Position numbers and translations under genes: made by a program
DNA from: WJLG01 sp964602485
GTDB taxonomy: Bacteria > Patescibacteriota > Patescibacteriia > Patescibacteriales > WJLG01
NCBI GenBank assembly: GCA_964602485.1
Contig: CAZRQU010000004.1
Coordinates: 1-63,587, forward strand
Reading direction: 5' to 3'
Length of the DNA stretch: 63,587 bases
Shown: in pieces, positions 1 to 8,202 of the stretch
How the letters are laid out: the number at the start of each line of letters is the position of its first letter
Numbering within the stretch: position 1 is the stretch's first letter
Notes under the pieces: generated by a model
The model's database searches: none
Seen by the model: the letters and a program-made list of their open reading frames with translations, nothing else
Told to the model about the DNA's origin: nothing

Positions 1-681
1 CCACCTGATACGCAAGTAGTGGTAGAACCCGACCCCGAACCCGAGCCGAACCCCGGTCCTGAGCCCGGACCAGGTCCGGACCCTCCTTCAACTCCAGATC
101 CGGCCGGTTTCAAGGCCTCGGTCGTCATCTCCGACGGCTTTGAATACGATCAGACCAACGACTGGTGCTTGATCCACGGGGATACGCTGACCGAAGTCCT
201 CAACGGGACCGAGAATATCCATTATCTCTGTCAGGCCGAGAACGTCCCCGGGCGCTACCGGCTGAGGATAGAGGTGTACAGAGATGATGTCCTTTGGTGG
301 CCGACGGACGGGAAATGGGGCAAGGAAGAAGGCCGAACCGGCGTCACCAAAACCTGCGTTCCCTTCCCTCAGCTTCAGGATGAGGCCTCCATCTCCGGTC
401 TTGCCAAGCCCAGGGTCGAAGTAAAGGTCCTTTTTTTCATCAAACTTCTTGATGAGAACAAGGAAATAATGCTTGCAGAAGGCAGTTACGACATCATAAA
501 CCCAAGCGTATCCGTGACTAACCGTTTTTCAAAAGAATCTTTTCTAAAACAGGAGGCTTTAGAGTATTACGATCTTATGGGCCGAAGAATAGCCCATCAA
601 GAAAAAAGATATCTTCCTCAAGGCGTATTCATCGCTAAGATGAAAAAGCTGGAAAGGAGGATGCTCAATGTTTCTAAGTGA
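1..681 (+). CDS. Pro/Glu-rich surface or secreted protein, C-terminal part (5' truncated)
   Basis: The frame is open to the first base of the window, so the start lies outside; an internal GTG at 19 is probably not the real start. The visible part opens with a low-complexity Pro-Glu-Asp-Gly linker of about 30 residues, then an unrecognised globular stretch of about 130 residues, then a tail with the pattern 'YYDLMGRRI...LPQGVFIAK'. That pattern resembles the C-terminal sorting or anchoring motif seen in type IX-type secretion substrates (YDxxGRxv...LPxGvYi). A rho-independent terminator follows directly. The protein is probably exported, which is inferred from the linker and tail. The family of the globular part is not recognised. 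Confidence 0.6.
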   Translation, partial: PPDTQVVVEPDPEPEPNPGPEPGPGPDPPSTPDPAGFKASVVISDGFEYDQTNDWCLIHGDTLTEVLNGTENIHYLCQAENVPGRYRLRIEVYRDDVLWWPTDGKWGKEEGRTGVTKTCVPFPQLQDEASISGLAKPRVEVKVLFFIKLLDENKEIMLAEGSYDIINPSVSVTNRFSKESFLKQEALEYYDLMGRRIAHQEKRYLPQGVFIAKMKKLERRMLNVSK

Positions 682-694
682 TAGCTTCTGAATA

Positions 695-731
695 CCGCAA
701 ATTCTGATCAACAGAGTTTGCGGTTTTTTTG
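695..731 (+). terminator. Rho-independent terminator
   Basis: A perfect 7-bp stem (CCGCAAA/TTTGCGG) with a 15-base loop is followed by seven T. It closes the transcript of the surface-protein gene that ends at 681. Confidence 0.85.
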
Positions 732-800
732 TATTCTTAGCCCAAATATTTGATTTTTTGATAGATTGGGGGTAAAATTAATACTTAAGGCATAAAAATT

Positions 801-841
801 GTCATTCTTGAGTCTCCCGCCGAGGCGGGAGGCGAAGAATC
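801..841. repeat. Dispersed palindromic repeat (GTCATTC...CCCGCC/GGCGGG type)
   Basis: The element begins GTCATTCTTGAG, carries a CTCCCGCC-GA-GGCGGGAG hairpin and ends GAAGAATC. It is related in style to the GTCATTCCCGC element at 12688, a REP/MITE-like class common between genes in uncultivated bacteria. Confidence 0.55.
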
Positions 842-862
842 TATTTTTAGTAATTTTAAATA

Positions 863-913
863 TATTCCCCTCTAGAGAGGGGTGCCTGAAGCGAAGCGTA
901 AGGCGGGGTGTGT
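863..913 (-). repeat. Dispersed repeat, copy in reverse orientation (pairs with 9411-9451)
   Basis: Read on the minus strand it gives ACACACCCCGCC..., then ACCCCTCTCTAGAGGGGAATA. The copy at 9411-9451 has the same order on the plus strand. The two copies are therefore inverted and lie on either side of the segment from radC to hsdS. Confidence 0.6.
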
Positions 914-935
914 AATTAACCATATAAAAGGAGGG

Positions 936-945
936 NNNNNNNNNN
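936..945. other. Assembly gap (10 N)
   Basis: Ten N join two contigs. The bases on the left (AAAAGGAGGG) and right (GGAGGGATATGG) share GGAGGG, so the gap may be an unresolved overlap rather than missing sequence. Confidence 0.95.
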
Positions 946-953
946 GGAGGGAT

Positions 954-1607
954 ATGGTAAAAATATTAGATCTGCCCAAGCACGAGCGTCCACGTGAGAA
1001 GCTTGTAGAGTTGGGTGCAAGCAATTTAAAAGACAAAGAGCTCTTGGCGATACTTTTAAGAACCGGGCACGAGAAGAAGAATGCCATAGAATTAGCTGAT
1101 GAAGTGCTTAAAAAGCACGAAATGAGAAAGTTCTTGAGTTTCGGAGTAGAAGATTTTTTGAAAGTAAAAGGCATAGATCAGGGCAAAGCCTGCACGCTGG
1201 TGGCCAGTTTTGAGTTGGTAAAAAGAGCTTTAGAAGTGGAAGACAATAATTTACCGGTAATAATGACCGCCCGCGATGCCGTGAACCATTTACAAGAACT
1301 TAGAACCGCCAAAAAAGAACATTTTGTTGCCCTGTACTTGAACGCCAGAAACCAGCTCATCCATAAAGAAACAATATCAATAGGCACATTGAACGCCAGT
1401 TTGGTTCATCCAAGAGAAGTATTTAAACCAGCTATAGAGCACCTAGCTGTAAGTATAATAGTGGCCCATAATCATCCGAGCGGGAACTTGGAGGCAAGTG
1501 AAGATGATAGGCAGATGACAGATAGGTTAAAAAAAGCAGGAGAGACTTTAGGAATAAATATTTTAGACTCTTTAATTATTAGTGAACAAGGATATAAGCT
1601 AATTTAG
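954..1607 (+). CDS. radC: RadC family JAB/MPN-domain protein
   Basis: A 217-residue protein with the full RadC layout. An N-terminal helix-hairpin-helix-like region has 'RPREKLVELGASNLKDKELL' near residue 10, and a JAB/MPN metalloprotease-like domain follows. The zinc motif HNHPSGN is at about residues 172-178, followed by acidic residues ('SEDD') near 183-186. The ATG at 954 was chosen because GGAGG ends four bases upstream and alignable RadC sequence starts there; reading further upstream would run into the N gap. RadC proteins are widespread and often sit in mobile or defence regions. A DNA-repair role is historical and unproven. Here it precedes a type I restriction system. Confidence 0.9.
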   Translation: MVKILDLPKHERPREKLVELGASNLKDKELLAILLRTGHEKKNAIELADEVLKKHEMRKFLSFGVEDFLKVKGIDQGKACTLVASFELVKRALEVEDNNLPVIMTARDAVNHLQELRTAKKEHFVALYLNARNQLIHKETISIGTLNASLVHPREVFKPAIEHLAVSIIVAHNHPSGNLEASEDDRQMTDRLKKAGETLGINILDSLIISEQGYKLI

Positions 1608-1766
1608 CTTATTCTTGATTTTGTAAGTTTGTATAGATTGATGAGCTCAAATGATACAAAACAGGGTAGTTTGTATAATTTAAGAAAAATAATGACAAGA
1701 TGTTTCAGTTAAAAACTGCTTATTTTAAATAAAAAATAGAGTCTATGTTTTCAGTGTAAAGTAGAC

Positions 1767-1882
1767 TTGACACTGAAGAATAAATTAGTATAAAATAAAT
1801 ATTGCTAAAATTAGTAAAAAAAGTATCTATACTTTTATCCCCAGCTATTAGGGTTGACTTTTTATATAAATAGGTGTAGTAT
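1767..1882 (+). promoter_or_regulatory. Two candidate sigma-70 promoters in the 305-base radC-hsdS gap
   Basis: The first is TTGACA (1767-1772), 16 bases, TATAAA (1789-1794). The second is TTGACT (1854-1859), 17 bases, TAGTAT (1877-1882). Either would drive the half-hsdS/hsdM transcript. Nothing else was recognised in the AT-rich 1608-1912 interval. Confidence 0.45.
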
Positions 1883-1912
1883 TGTTGGTAGATTAAATTT
1901 ATCAGCAAGACA

Positions 1913-2488
1913 ATGATTAAACTCCTAAAAGAACTAGCAAGCATCATCAGCGGTTTTTCTTTGAAGCTGGCTTCAGACGGAACCGACTCAAAAAATATTA
2001 TAGTTCAGGCTAGAGATATATCCGGTAATTTATATATTGATAAAAATACATGTAAAGTAACTAATTTGGATAAAATACCGGAGAGGGCCATTTTGGAAGA
2101 GAATGATGTTGTGATAGCGGAAAGAGGTACATTAAATGCCGGCGTGGTCGGTCAAGATTTAAAAGGGGCGATAGCCTCTTCTTCTGTATTTATAATCAGA
2201 CCTAATAAAACAGGTGTAGACCCGGCGTATCTAGCTTCTTATTTCAACTCTCCTAAGGGTAGAAAATATTTATTGCGCTTAGCTGAAGGTTCTCTGATAA
2301 AAAATATTTCAAAAAAACAACTTAGTGAAATACCGATATATGTTCCGGATCTGGAAACTCAAAAAATAATAGTGGACATGAATACAAATAAACAGAGACA
2401 GCTGGAACTATTAGAAAGAAAGAAGCAATTAGTTGGTCAGGTAGTGGAAAGTGCCATTAAACAAATACTTGATAATAAAAATAATTAA
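1913..2488 (+). CDS. hsdS: Half-length type I restriction specificity subunit (single TRD)
   Basis: At 191 residues this is half the size of a normal HsdS (about 400). It has one target-recognition domain, with the typical opening 'ELASIISGFSLKL' and the closing signature 'SKKQLSEIPIYVPDLETQ'. One conserved helix follows ('LELLERKKQLVGQVVESAIKQ'). HsdS subunits give the methylase and nuclease their DNA sequence specificity, and half-subunits can work as dimers reading palindromic-type sites. The stop is 4 bases before hsdM. A second, full-length hsdS lies at 8203, so this locus carries two specificity genes. This one may be a functional alternative or a remnant of recombination. Confidence 0.8.
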   Translation: MIKLLKELASIISGFSLKLASDGTDSKNIIVQARDISGNLYIDKNTCKVTNLDKIPERAILEENDVVIAERGTLNAGVVGQDLKGAIASSSVFIIRPNKTGVDPAYLASYFNSPKGRKYLLRLAEGSLIKNISKKQLSEIPIYVPDLETQKIIVDMNTNKQRQLELLERKKQLVGQVVESAIKQILDNKNN

Positions 2489-2492
2489 ATAT

Positions 2493-4010
2493 ATGACCGA
2501 TAAAAAAATAACTCAAGAAGACCTCAATAAAACCTTGTGGGCTGGAGCGGATTCCTCTAGGGGCACGGTGGAAGCAAGCACTTTCAAAAATTATGTGCTG
2601 GCCATGCTTTTCTATAAATATTTAAGTGATGTTTCGGACGCCAAAATTGAGCAATACAAGAAAAGGTTTGGTGATGATAAAGAGAGAATAAAAGATAAAA
2701 TGAAAATGGATCGCTTTTATATCCCGGAAGAAGCTTCATTCAATTCTCTTTATAACAAAATCAGTGAAGATAATATTGGTGAAATACTCAACACAGCTTT
2801 TCATAAAATAGAAGACAATAACAAAGAAAAGCTGGCAGGGGTGCTTACTCGCTGGGATTTTAATAGTGAACATATCCTTGGAAAGATGGAGCAGAGGAAT
2901 AAGATGATCCGCAATCTTTTTCAAGATTTTCATAAAATCAATTTGGCTGAAGTGGATGATGATATTATCGGCAATTCTTACATGTATATGATTGAACGCT
3001 TCGGTTCTGCTGCCGGCAAGAAAGCCGGAGAGTTCTTCACGCCTCGCTATGTTTCCAGGCTACTGGCCAAATTGGCTCAACCAAAACCGGGCGATAGAAT
3101 ATGCGATCCGGCCTGCGGTTCTGGTGGTTTGCTCCTTTTGGAAGGTAAAGAAGTAGAGAATAAAGGTTCAGATGATTACGCGCTTTATGGCCAGGAATCG
3201 GTCGGTGATACTTATCAATTGGCCAGAATGAATATGTTTCTGCATGGCAAGGATTCGGCGAGAATTGAATGGGGCGACACTTTAAATGATCCCTTACTTT
3301 TGGAAGATGACAAGTTGATGAAATTTGATTTGGTAATTGCTAATCCGCCCTTTTCACTTAAGAAATGGGGAGCGGAAAATGCGGAAAAAGATAAATACAA
3401 TCGTTTTCACAGAGGCATACCGCCAAAAGACAAAGGTGACTTTGCCTTTGTTTCCCATATGGTGGAAACTGCCAAGCCGAAATCAGGCCGAGTGGCAGTT
3501 ATAGTTCCCCATGGTGTTCTATTCCGCGGAGGCGTGGAAGGCAAGATTCGTCAAGCAATGTTGGAGGAGAATATAATTGATGCGGTTATCGGTTTGCCGG
3601 CCGGGCTTTTTCAGACAACCGGCATACCGGTCGCTATTTTGATAATAGATAGATCCAGAGAAAAAGGCGGTGCTAATGAGAATAAGAAAGATATTCTATT
3701 TATTGAGGCATCAAAAGAATTCGTGCCTGGCAAAGCACAGAATAGCCTAAGCGAGGAGAATATAGATAAAATCTATAATACTTATGCCAAGAGAAAAGAA
3801 GTAGATAAATTTTCTAGAAAAGTGTTACCTGATGAAATAAAAGAAAATGACTATAATTTAAATATCACTCGCTATGTAGATACTTTTGAGGAAGAGGAAG
3901 AGATAGATATTCAGGCTAATCTAAAAGAGCTGGAAAAGATAAATCCGGAGTTGGAAAAATTAGAAAAAGAAATGGATGGATATTTAAAAAAATTGGGAAT
4001 AAAAAAGTAA
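2493..4010 (+). CDS. hsdM: Type I restriction-modification DNA methyltransferase subunit HsdM
   Basis: A 505-residue N6-adenine methyltransferase. The N-terminal helical HsdM domain ('TLWAGADSSRGTVEASTFKN') spans residues about 1-140. The SAM-binding motif DPACGSGGLLL starts near residue 205 and the catalytic NPPF lies near 284. The ATG at 2493 fits because homologous sequence starts at 'TDKKITQEDLNKTLW'. It modifies adenine in the site chosen by HsdS and forms M2S1 with it, and R2M2S1 with HsdR (encoded at 9500). The length is normal and all motifs are intact. Confidence 0.95.
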   Translation: MTDKKITQEDLNKTLWAGADSSRGTVEASTFKNYVLAMLFYKYLSDVSDAKIEQYKKRFGDDKERIKDKMKMDRFYIPEEASFNSLYNKISEDNIGEILNTAFHKIEDNNKEKLAGVLTRWDFNSEHILGKMEQRNKMIRNLFQDFHKINLAEVDDDIIGNSYMYMIERFGSAAGKKAGEFFTPRYVSRLLAKLAQPKPGDRICDPACGSGGLLLLEGKEVENKGSDDYALYGQESVGDTYQLARMNMFLHGKDSARIEWGDTLNDPLLLEDDKLMKFDLVIANPPFSLKKWGAENAEKDKYNRFHRGIPPKDKGDFAFVSHMVETAKPKSGRVAVIVPHGVLFRGGVEGKIRQAMLEENIIDAVIGLPAGLFQTTGIPVAILIIDRSREKGGANENKKDILFIEASKEFVPGKAQNSLSEENIDKIYNTYAKRKEVDKFSRKVLPDEIKENDYNLNITRYVDTFEEEEEIDIQANLKELEKINPELEKLEKEMDGYLKKLGIKK

Positions 4011-4063
4011 GTTTTTACACATATCCACAGATGTTTCGGTGATATCACCAACACATAAAATAT

Positions 4064-4753
4064 ATGCCATTTATATTTATTGATGAAAGTGGACAATTTG
4101 CTAAAAATAAAGACGGTGAATATTTCATAGCCGCTAGTTTTACTGTTGGTGATCCGAAGAGAACTAGAAAAGAATTATTGAAATGGCAAAGAAGTAAATT
4201 TCCTAAAAAAATGAGGCATCAGCCGGAAATTAAATTTTCTGATGTTAATATAGATTTAAAATTACGTTTAAAAACCTTGAAAAAGATTTCAGATTTAGAT
4301 GTCAGGATTAATTATGTTTACCTGTTAAGAAGAAATATTCCAGGAGAGTATTGGAAGAACAAGAAATTAAAAAGCGGACACCTATATACCAACATAATTG
4401 GAGAAGTGCTAGAGCTGTATTATCCTATATCAAATAAAGAATTTAGAGTTTTTTGTGATGAAAGACATTTAAAAGGAATAAAAAGAAGTGAGTTTAAGGA
4501 AATTTTGAAATCAAGAATTGCTCCAGAAGTTTCTGGTGATACAGCTATTCAAATAGAGATGGTTGATTCTAAAAAAGATTACAATATACAGATAGCTGAT
4601 TGGGTGGCGGGTGCTTTTTATGCTTATTATTCAGGGAAAAAAAACGGTCAGGAGTATTTTGATATTTTGAAAGGAAATATTATAAACAGTAGAGAGCTTT
4701 TTAAAAATCATTGGGAGGATAAATTGGCAAACAAAAAATCCAATCAGAAATAG
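4064..4753 (+). CDS. DUF3800 family protein
   Basis: A 229-residue protein with the DUF3800 hallmarks: an N-terminal 'FIFIDESGQF' strand with a conserved Asp, a central 'FRVFCDERHL' strand and a C-terminal 'IQIADWVAGAFYAYYSG' helix. The acidic residues in an RNase H-like arrangement suggest a nuclease or nucleic-acid-processing fold. DUF3800 genes are repeatedly found in restriction and other defence islands. Its position between hsdM and hsdS fits a hitch-hiking defence gene. The exact activity is not established. Confidence 0.85.
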   Translation: MPFIFIDESGQFAKNKDGEYFIAASFTVGDPKRTRKELLKWQRSKFPKKMRHQPEIKFSDVNIDLKLRLKTLKKISDLDVRINYVYLLRRNIPGEYWKNKKLKSGHLYTNIIGEVLELYYPISNKEFRVFCDERHLKGIKRSEFKEILKSRIAPEVSGDTAIQIEMVDSKKDYNIQIADWVAGAFYAYYSGKKNGQEYFDILKGNIINSRELFKNHWEDKLANKKSNQK

Positions 4754-4767
4754 ATTGGATGCTTTGT

Positions 4768-4866
4768 TAGAAGTAGCGTCTTATGAGATGGTTTATCCAA
4801 AGCTTAAGTCTCGGAAACTCCGAGGGAACACCTAGGCACCTCATAAACTATTATTGCATACTTCTA
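4768..4866. ncRNA. Candidate folded RNA or cruciform element between defence genes
   Basis: A perfect 8-bp outer stem (TAGAAGTA 4768-4775 with TACTTCTA 4859-4866) encloses a 7-bp stem (TTATGAG 4781-4787 with CTCATAA 4840-4846). Inside that is a hairpin CTCGGA-AAC-TCCGAG (4810-4824) and a small TGG/CCA hairpin (4789-4799). The nested layout looks like a multi-branched RNA. No family was recognised. It has no clear U-tract, so a DNA-level recombination site is an alternative. Confidence 0.4.
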
Positions 4867-4937
4867 TAATTAGTATACTGGAGTTATTATAGACTGTCAA
4901 GGTACTGACACAGAAGTAAAGGTAGTGATAAAATTAT

Positions 4938-5231
4938 ATGACTGAAGAAAAATATAAAAATTTTATAGATAGATTTTTAGAGCTTAAAGCAAAAACAGGT
5001 TTAGTTGCTAATAATATGCATAGAGGGAAAGAAATAAGACCAAAATATATTTCATCTGAAGATATGGAAGAATGCAGGAAAACGGAGGAAGAATTGAAAA
5101 GTAGTTTTCAGGAGATGAGCTATGAGCAGTTAAAAAATCTTTTAGGTGAAAGAGAAATAAGTACTATGCCGGAGTTTGAAAAAGCTTTAGGAGAAAAAAG
5201 ACAACGAAAAACATATGATGACAACAGATAA
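4938..5231 (+). CDS. Small acidic/helical protein of unknown function
   Basis: Ninety-seven residues, highly charged and predicted helical ('MEECRKTEEELKSSFQEMSYEQL'-like composition), with no signal peptide or membrane segment. It is not recognised. Its end overlaps the start of the next gene by 17 bases, so the two are translationally coupled. It opens a short AT-rich operon (4938-7354) inserted in the type I restriction locus, which suggests a role in the same defence cassette, but that is inference only. Confidence 0.5.
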   Translation: MTEEKYKNFIDRFLELKAKTGLVANNMHRGKEIRPKYISSEDMEECRKTEEELKSSFQEMSYEQLKNLLGEREISTMPEFEKALGEKRQRKTYDDNR

Positions 5232-5688
5232 AATTTTGATCTGGCAAACAATTTTTACCGGATTAACATTTTTAGCTACCTTGTTGGTTGGTGTTTGGGC
5301 TTGGAGAATTGGTCGTAAACAGAATCAGGTTAGTGATTTTGTAGAAGTATTTGTGATGCCTCAAAGATTAAGCAAAAAAAACGAGGATGGAAAAGAAGAA
5401 GTAACTGGTTTTAATTTGTTAATAAAAAATGCTAGTTCCTATCCAGTGTATATAAATAAATATACCTTAAATGGTGTTAACCATTTAGTTGGCAGTAGTG
5501 TTGTCCCTAAAGATTCAAGTAATTGGTATTCTATTGGAGTCCCTAAAGATGTTCAAGACAAAGGTGAGTTATCGTTGGAGGTTGAGTTTGAGGATTATTT
5601 AGGTAAAAAATATACCTCTCAACAGTATGGAGAATTTAGAGGCCATAATTGGAATATAAGAGGAGAAAAAAGAAAATTAATAAAATAG
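5215..5688 (+). CDS. Membrane-anchored protein with a beta-rich extracytoplasmic domain
   Basis: 157 residues (156 if the second ATG at 5218 is used). One N-terminal membrane helix ('IFTGLTFLATLLVGVWAW') is followed by a hydrophilic, beta-strand-rich domain of about 120 residues ('GFNLLIKNASSYPVYINKY'). The family is not recognised; similar single-helix plus beta-sandwich proteins are common accessory genes. It overlaps the preceding small gene by 17 bases and precedes the TIGR04141-like gene by only 4 bases, so all three probably form one transcript. Confidence 0.55.
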   Translation: MMTTDKILIWQTIFTGLTFLATLLVGVWAWRIGRKQNQVSDFVEVFVMPQRLSKKNEDGKEEVTGFNLLIKNASSYPVYINKYTLNGVNHLVGSSVVPKDSSNWYSIGVPKDVQDKGELSLEVEFEDYLGKKYTSQQYGEFRGHNWNIRGEKRKLIK

Positions 5689-5692
5689 GATT

Positions 5693-7354
5693 ATGGTAAA
5701 ATCTATTGAGGAGAAAAAACATGAATTTACAATTTTTTTATTAAATAAGAAGTATAAAAAAATTTCAGATATAGCTGCTATTGTTCCGGTGGGGAGCGTT
5801 GATGATTATATTAATGAAGATCAAAAAGCCAAGGCTTATATTTATAAAAGTTCTGGTAATGTGCCTGGGTGGATAAGCTCTTTTAAGTCTATATTTAATT
5901 TTAATGAAAAATTTTCAAATCTACTTTATGCTTTAATATCTTTTATTGAGGTTGATAACAGGGTTTTTGTTTTTACTTCTAGTTTTGGTCATTCAAAGAT
6001 TTCGAAAAAGTATGTAGTTAATGATTTTGGTCTAAAAGTTGTGTTAAATGAAATTGATAAAGACTCCTTGCGTTCAATTGATACTAGAAATTTAACTTTA
6101 GCCTCTCATCAAAAACGAGAGGTTTCTAGTTCTAATTCAAGTTTAAATGAATTTGATTTTGATGATGATGAAGATTTTTTAAAATCTATATCAGGAAAAT
6201 TAAAAAATACAAAATATGCAGCTAAAATATCTGGTAGTGATTCTTTAAAGATGGTTAAAAGGTTTGACATAACTAATATAAAAGAATTATGTTCAGAGCT
6301 TTTAGAATCTTATAATAAATCATATTATATAGATAATGGATTTGGTTTTATAGATCATTTTAAAAAAGTTTATGACGAAGAAATTAAACAAGACTTTAAT
6401 AATAAACTTCTAAATGCTATCAACAGTAGGCAAAAAAAACTTGTTTTAGCTTACCCAGAAATAGAGGAATATAGTTTTTCAAATTATAGAATATCATTTG
6501 GTAAGTTTGAGAAATTTTGTGATGACATAGACGCAACTATATTGTTTAGATTTTTAGATAAAAATAAATTAGAAAAACTTGAAATAGATGATTTGAATAA
6601 GATTAATATAGAATTGTTGGACGAGGATGGAAAAATTTTTTATAAAAAGGGGAACAATAACAAGAAATATAGCCTTTTAAATTATGTAGTGTTTGATTTT
6701 AAATATAAGAGTAAAAAATATATATATTTAAACAATCAAATATATGAAATAGAAGATAATTATTATAAAAAATTAATTAAAGATTTAGAAGATGCTGAGG
6801 AAAGCATAAGTTACGAATTGCCACCAATTAAGCATTGTCGTAAAGAAGGGGAGAAGGGCTTTAGTTTAATTGTTGAGAATGAAGGATTATATAATAAGCG
6901 AGCGGAAAGTGAAAATATTAAGTGTTTAGATAAAAACTTTTTTAAAGAAAAATATACTGGTAAAGGAGGTAAAATTGAAATAGCTGATTTAGTAACCGAT
7001 AAAAATGAATTTGTAGCCGTAAAAACATACAAGGGATCATCAACTTCAATTAGCCATCTTTGTATGCAATTAAACGCGTCAGCAGAATTGTGGGCTAAAA
7101 ATGAAGATGCTTATAGTAAGGCAATTTATGAGGTTGTTGGAGGTGATATGAATCTGGATATAGAGAATAGGAGTAAGGTTAATTTAGTTTTTGCTATAGC
7201 TCACAAGAAAAAAGGGAAATTATGTGACCTATTGCCAATTTTAAGTAAAATATCTTTGAGAAGGTCTATAAAAAATATAAAAAAATTAGGTTTTAATAAT
7301 GTGTTTATTGTAAAAATAGATTTTGAAGATAGTGAAACAAAAAACATTGAATAA
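5693..7354 (+). CDS. TIGR04141/DUF6119-like sporadically distributed protein
   Basis: A 553-residue protein that matches the general layout of the TIGR04141 (DUF6119) family. A variable N-terminal two-thirds carries an acidic insert ('FDFDDDEDFLK'). A conserved C-terminal block holds 'KIEIADLVTDKNEFVAVKTY' and 'SISHLCMQLNASAELW' near residues 425-470. The D...V-K spacing in that block resembles a PD-(D/E)xK nuclease core, which is an inference. Family members occur sporadically next to restriction systems. The gene is very AT-rich, consistent with recent transfer. The family call rests on remembered motifs. Confidence 0.65.
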   Translation: MVKSIEEKKHEFTIFLLNKKYKKISDIAAIVPVGSVDDYINEDQKAKAYIYKSSGNVPGWISSFKSIFNFNEKFSNLLYALISFIEVDNRVFVFTSSFGHSKISKKYVVNDFGLKVVLNEIDKDSLRSIDTRNLTLASHQKREVSSSNSSLNEFDFDDDEDFLKSISGKLKNTKYAAKISGSDSLKMVKRFDITNIKELCSELLESYNKSYYIDNGFGFIDHFKKVYDEEIKQDFNNKLLNAINSRQKKLVLAYPEIEEYSFSNYRISFGKFEKFCDDIDATILFRFLDKNKLEKLEIDDLNKINIELLDEDGKIFYKKGNNNKKYSLLNYVVFDFKYKSKKYIYLNNQIYEIEDNYYKKLIKDLEDAEESISYELPPIKHCRKEGEKGFSLIVENEGLYNKRAESENIKCLDKNFFKEKYTGKGGKIEIADLVTDKNEFVAVKTYKGSSTSISHLCMQLNASAELWAKNEDAYSKAIYEVVGGDMNLDIENRSKVNLVFAIAHKKKGKLCDLLPILSKISLRRSIKNIKKLGFNNVFIVKIDFEDSETKNIE

Positions 7355-7431
7355 TTAATTATTAAAAAAATAATGAAAAATAATTGGAAATTTTTTAATT
7401 TAAGCAAGTGAATATTTAATATAATTTAACA

Positions 7432-8196
7432 ATGAATCAGTTTTTTTCTGAAAATTTAAATAATTTTATAACACCGGCAATATTTATTGCCCTGCTGGTA
7501 TTTTTAGTTAGATTTTTTGGTAGAGCAGTATCTGATCAAAAACCTCTTGTTGATGACAGAAAATGGGAAGCAGATGTTCAAGGAGTATTTTTTATTGTTA
7601 ATAAAATATTTATACCAGCTCTTGTAGTAATGATGTATGTTCAAAAGAAGGAATATTTTTGGCCATTAAATAACTTCTGGAATAATTTAATTAACTTCAA
7701 TAATCCATTTGTTATCCAGGATCTTTATTTGTTTATATTCTTTGCAATTTATTTTATTATTTTTACAATTTTTTCTTTTAGACTATGGTCATTTGCTGAA
7801 ATGAAGACAAAAAAGGACTCAAAAAAAATCTGGAAGGAAATAGATTGGAAACAATTCTACAAAGAAGCTGCCATTAAATTTTTTATTAGACTGATACCAA
7901 TTGCTATTATCGCTTTTTTGTATGTTGTTTATTTAACTAAAGATTGGATTTATTTTACTTATTCTCTGTTATTGGCGTTTGTTTCCTTTTTCGGCTTAGC
8001 TGCCGTGGAGTCTTTAACAAAAAAGAATATTGTTAAAGTAAATATCTATTTTATTGATAAAAAGAATTCCCCAGTAAAAAGCTGTCGGGTTGTTCGGGAA
8101 AACAGTGATAATATTAGAATCCTTAAAAATAATAAGAGCTTGATTATAAATAAATCTCAAATATTAAAGATTGAAAAGATTTTAGGTCGGAAATAA
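7432..8196 (+). CDS. Multi-pass membrane protein of unknown function
   Basis: 254 residues with four or more hydrophobic segments, at roughly residues 13-30, 52-68, 95-120 and 150-190. A soluble C-terminal tail of about 60 residues follows ('KVNIYFIDKKNSPVKSC'). No family is recognised. It is embedded between the TIGR04141-like gene and hsdS, ending 6 bases before hsdS. It is very AT-rich like its neighbours. Membrane proteins in this position are often effectors or accessories of defence systems, but nothing in the sequence shows a function. Confidence 0.5.
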   Translation: MNQFFSENLNNFITPAIFIALLVFLVRFFGRAVSDQKPLVDDRKWEADVQGVFFIVNKIFIPALVVMMYVQKKEYFWPLNNFWNNLINFNNPFVIQDLYLFIFFAIYFIIFTIFSFRLWSFAEMKTKKDSKKIWKEIDWKQFYKEAAIKFFIRLIPIAIIAFLYVVYLTKDWIYFTYSLLLAFVSFFGLAAVESLTKKNIVKVNIYFIDKKNSPVKSCRVVRENSDNIRILKNNKSLIINKSQILKIEKILGRK

Positions 8197-8202
8197 AATA
8201 AT

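Noticed and set aside
4768..4866. Integron attC site
   Set aside because: The outer arms do not have the RYYYAAC...GTTRRRY orientation and no integrase is present.
4768..4866. Retron-type non-coding RNA
   Set aside because: No reverse transcriptase gene is in the neighbourhood.
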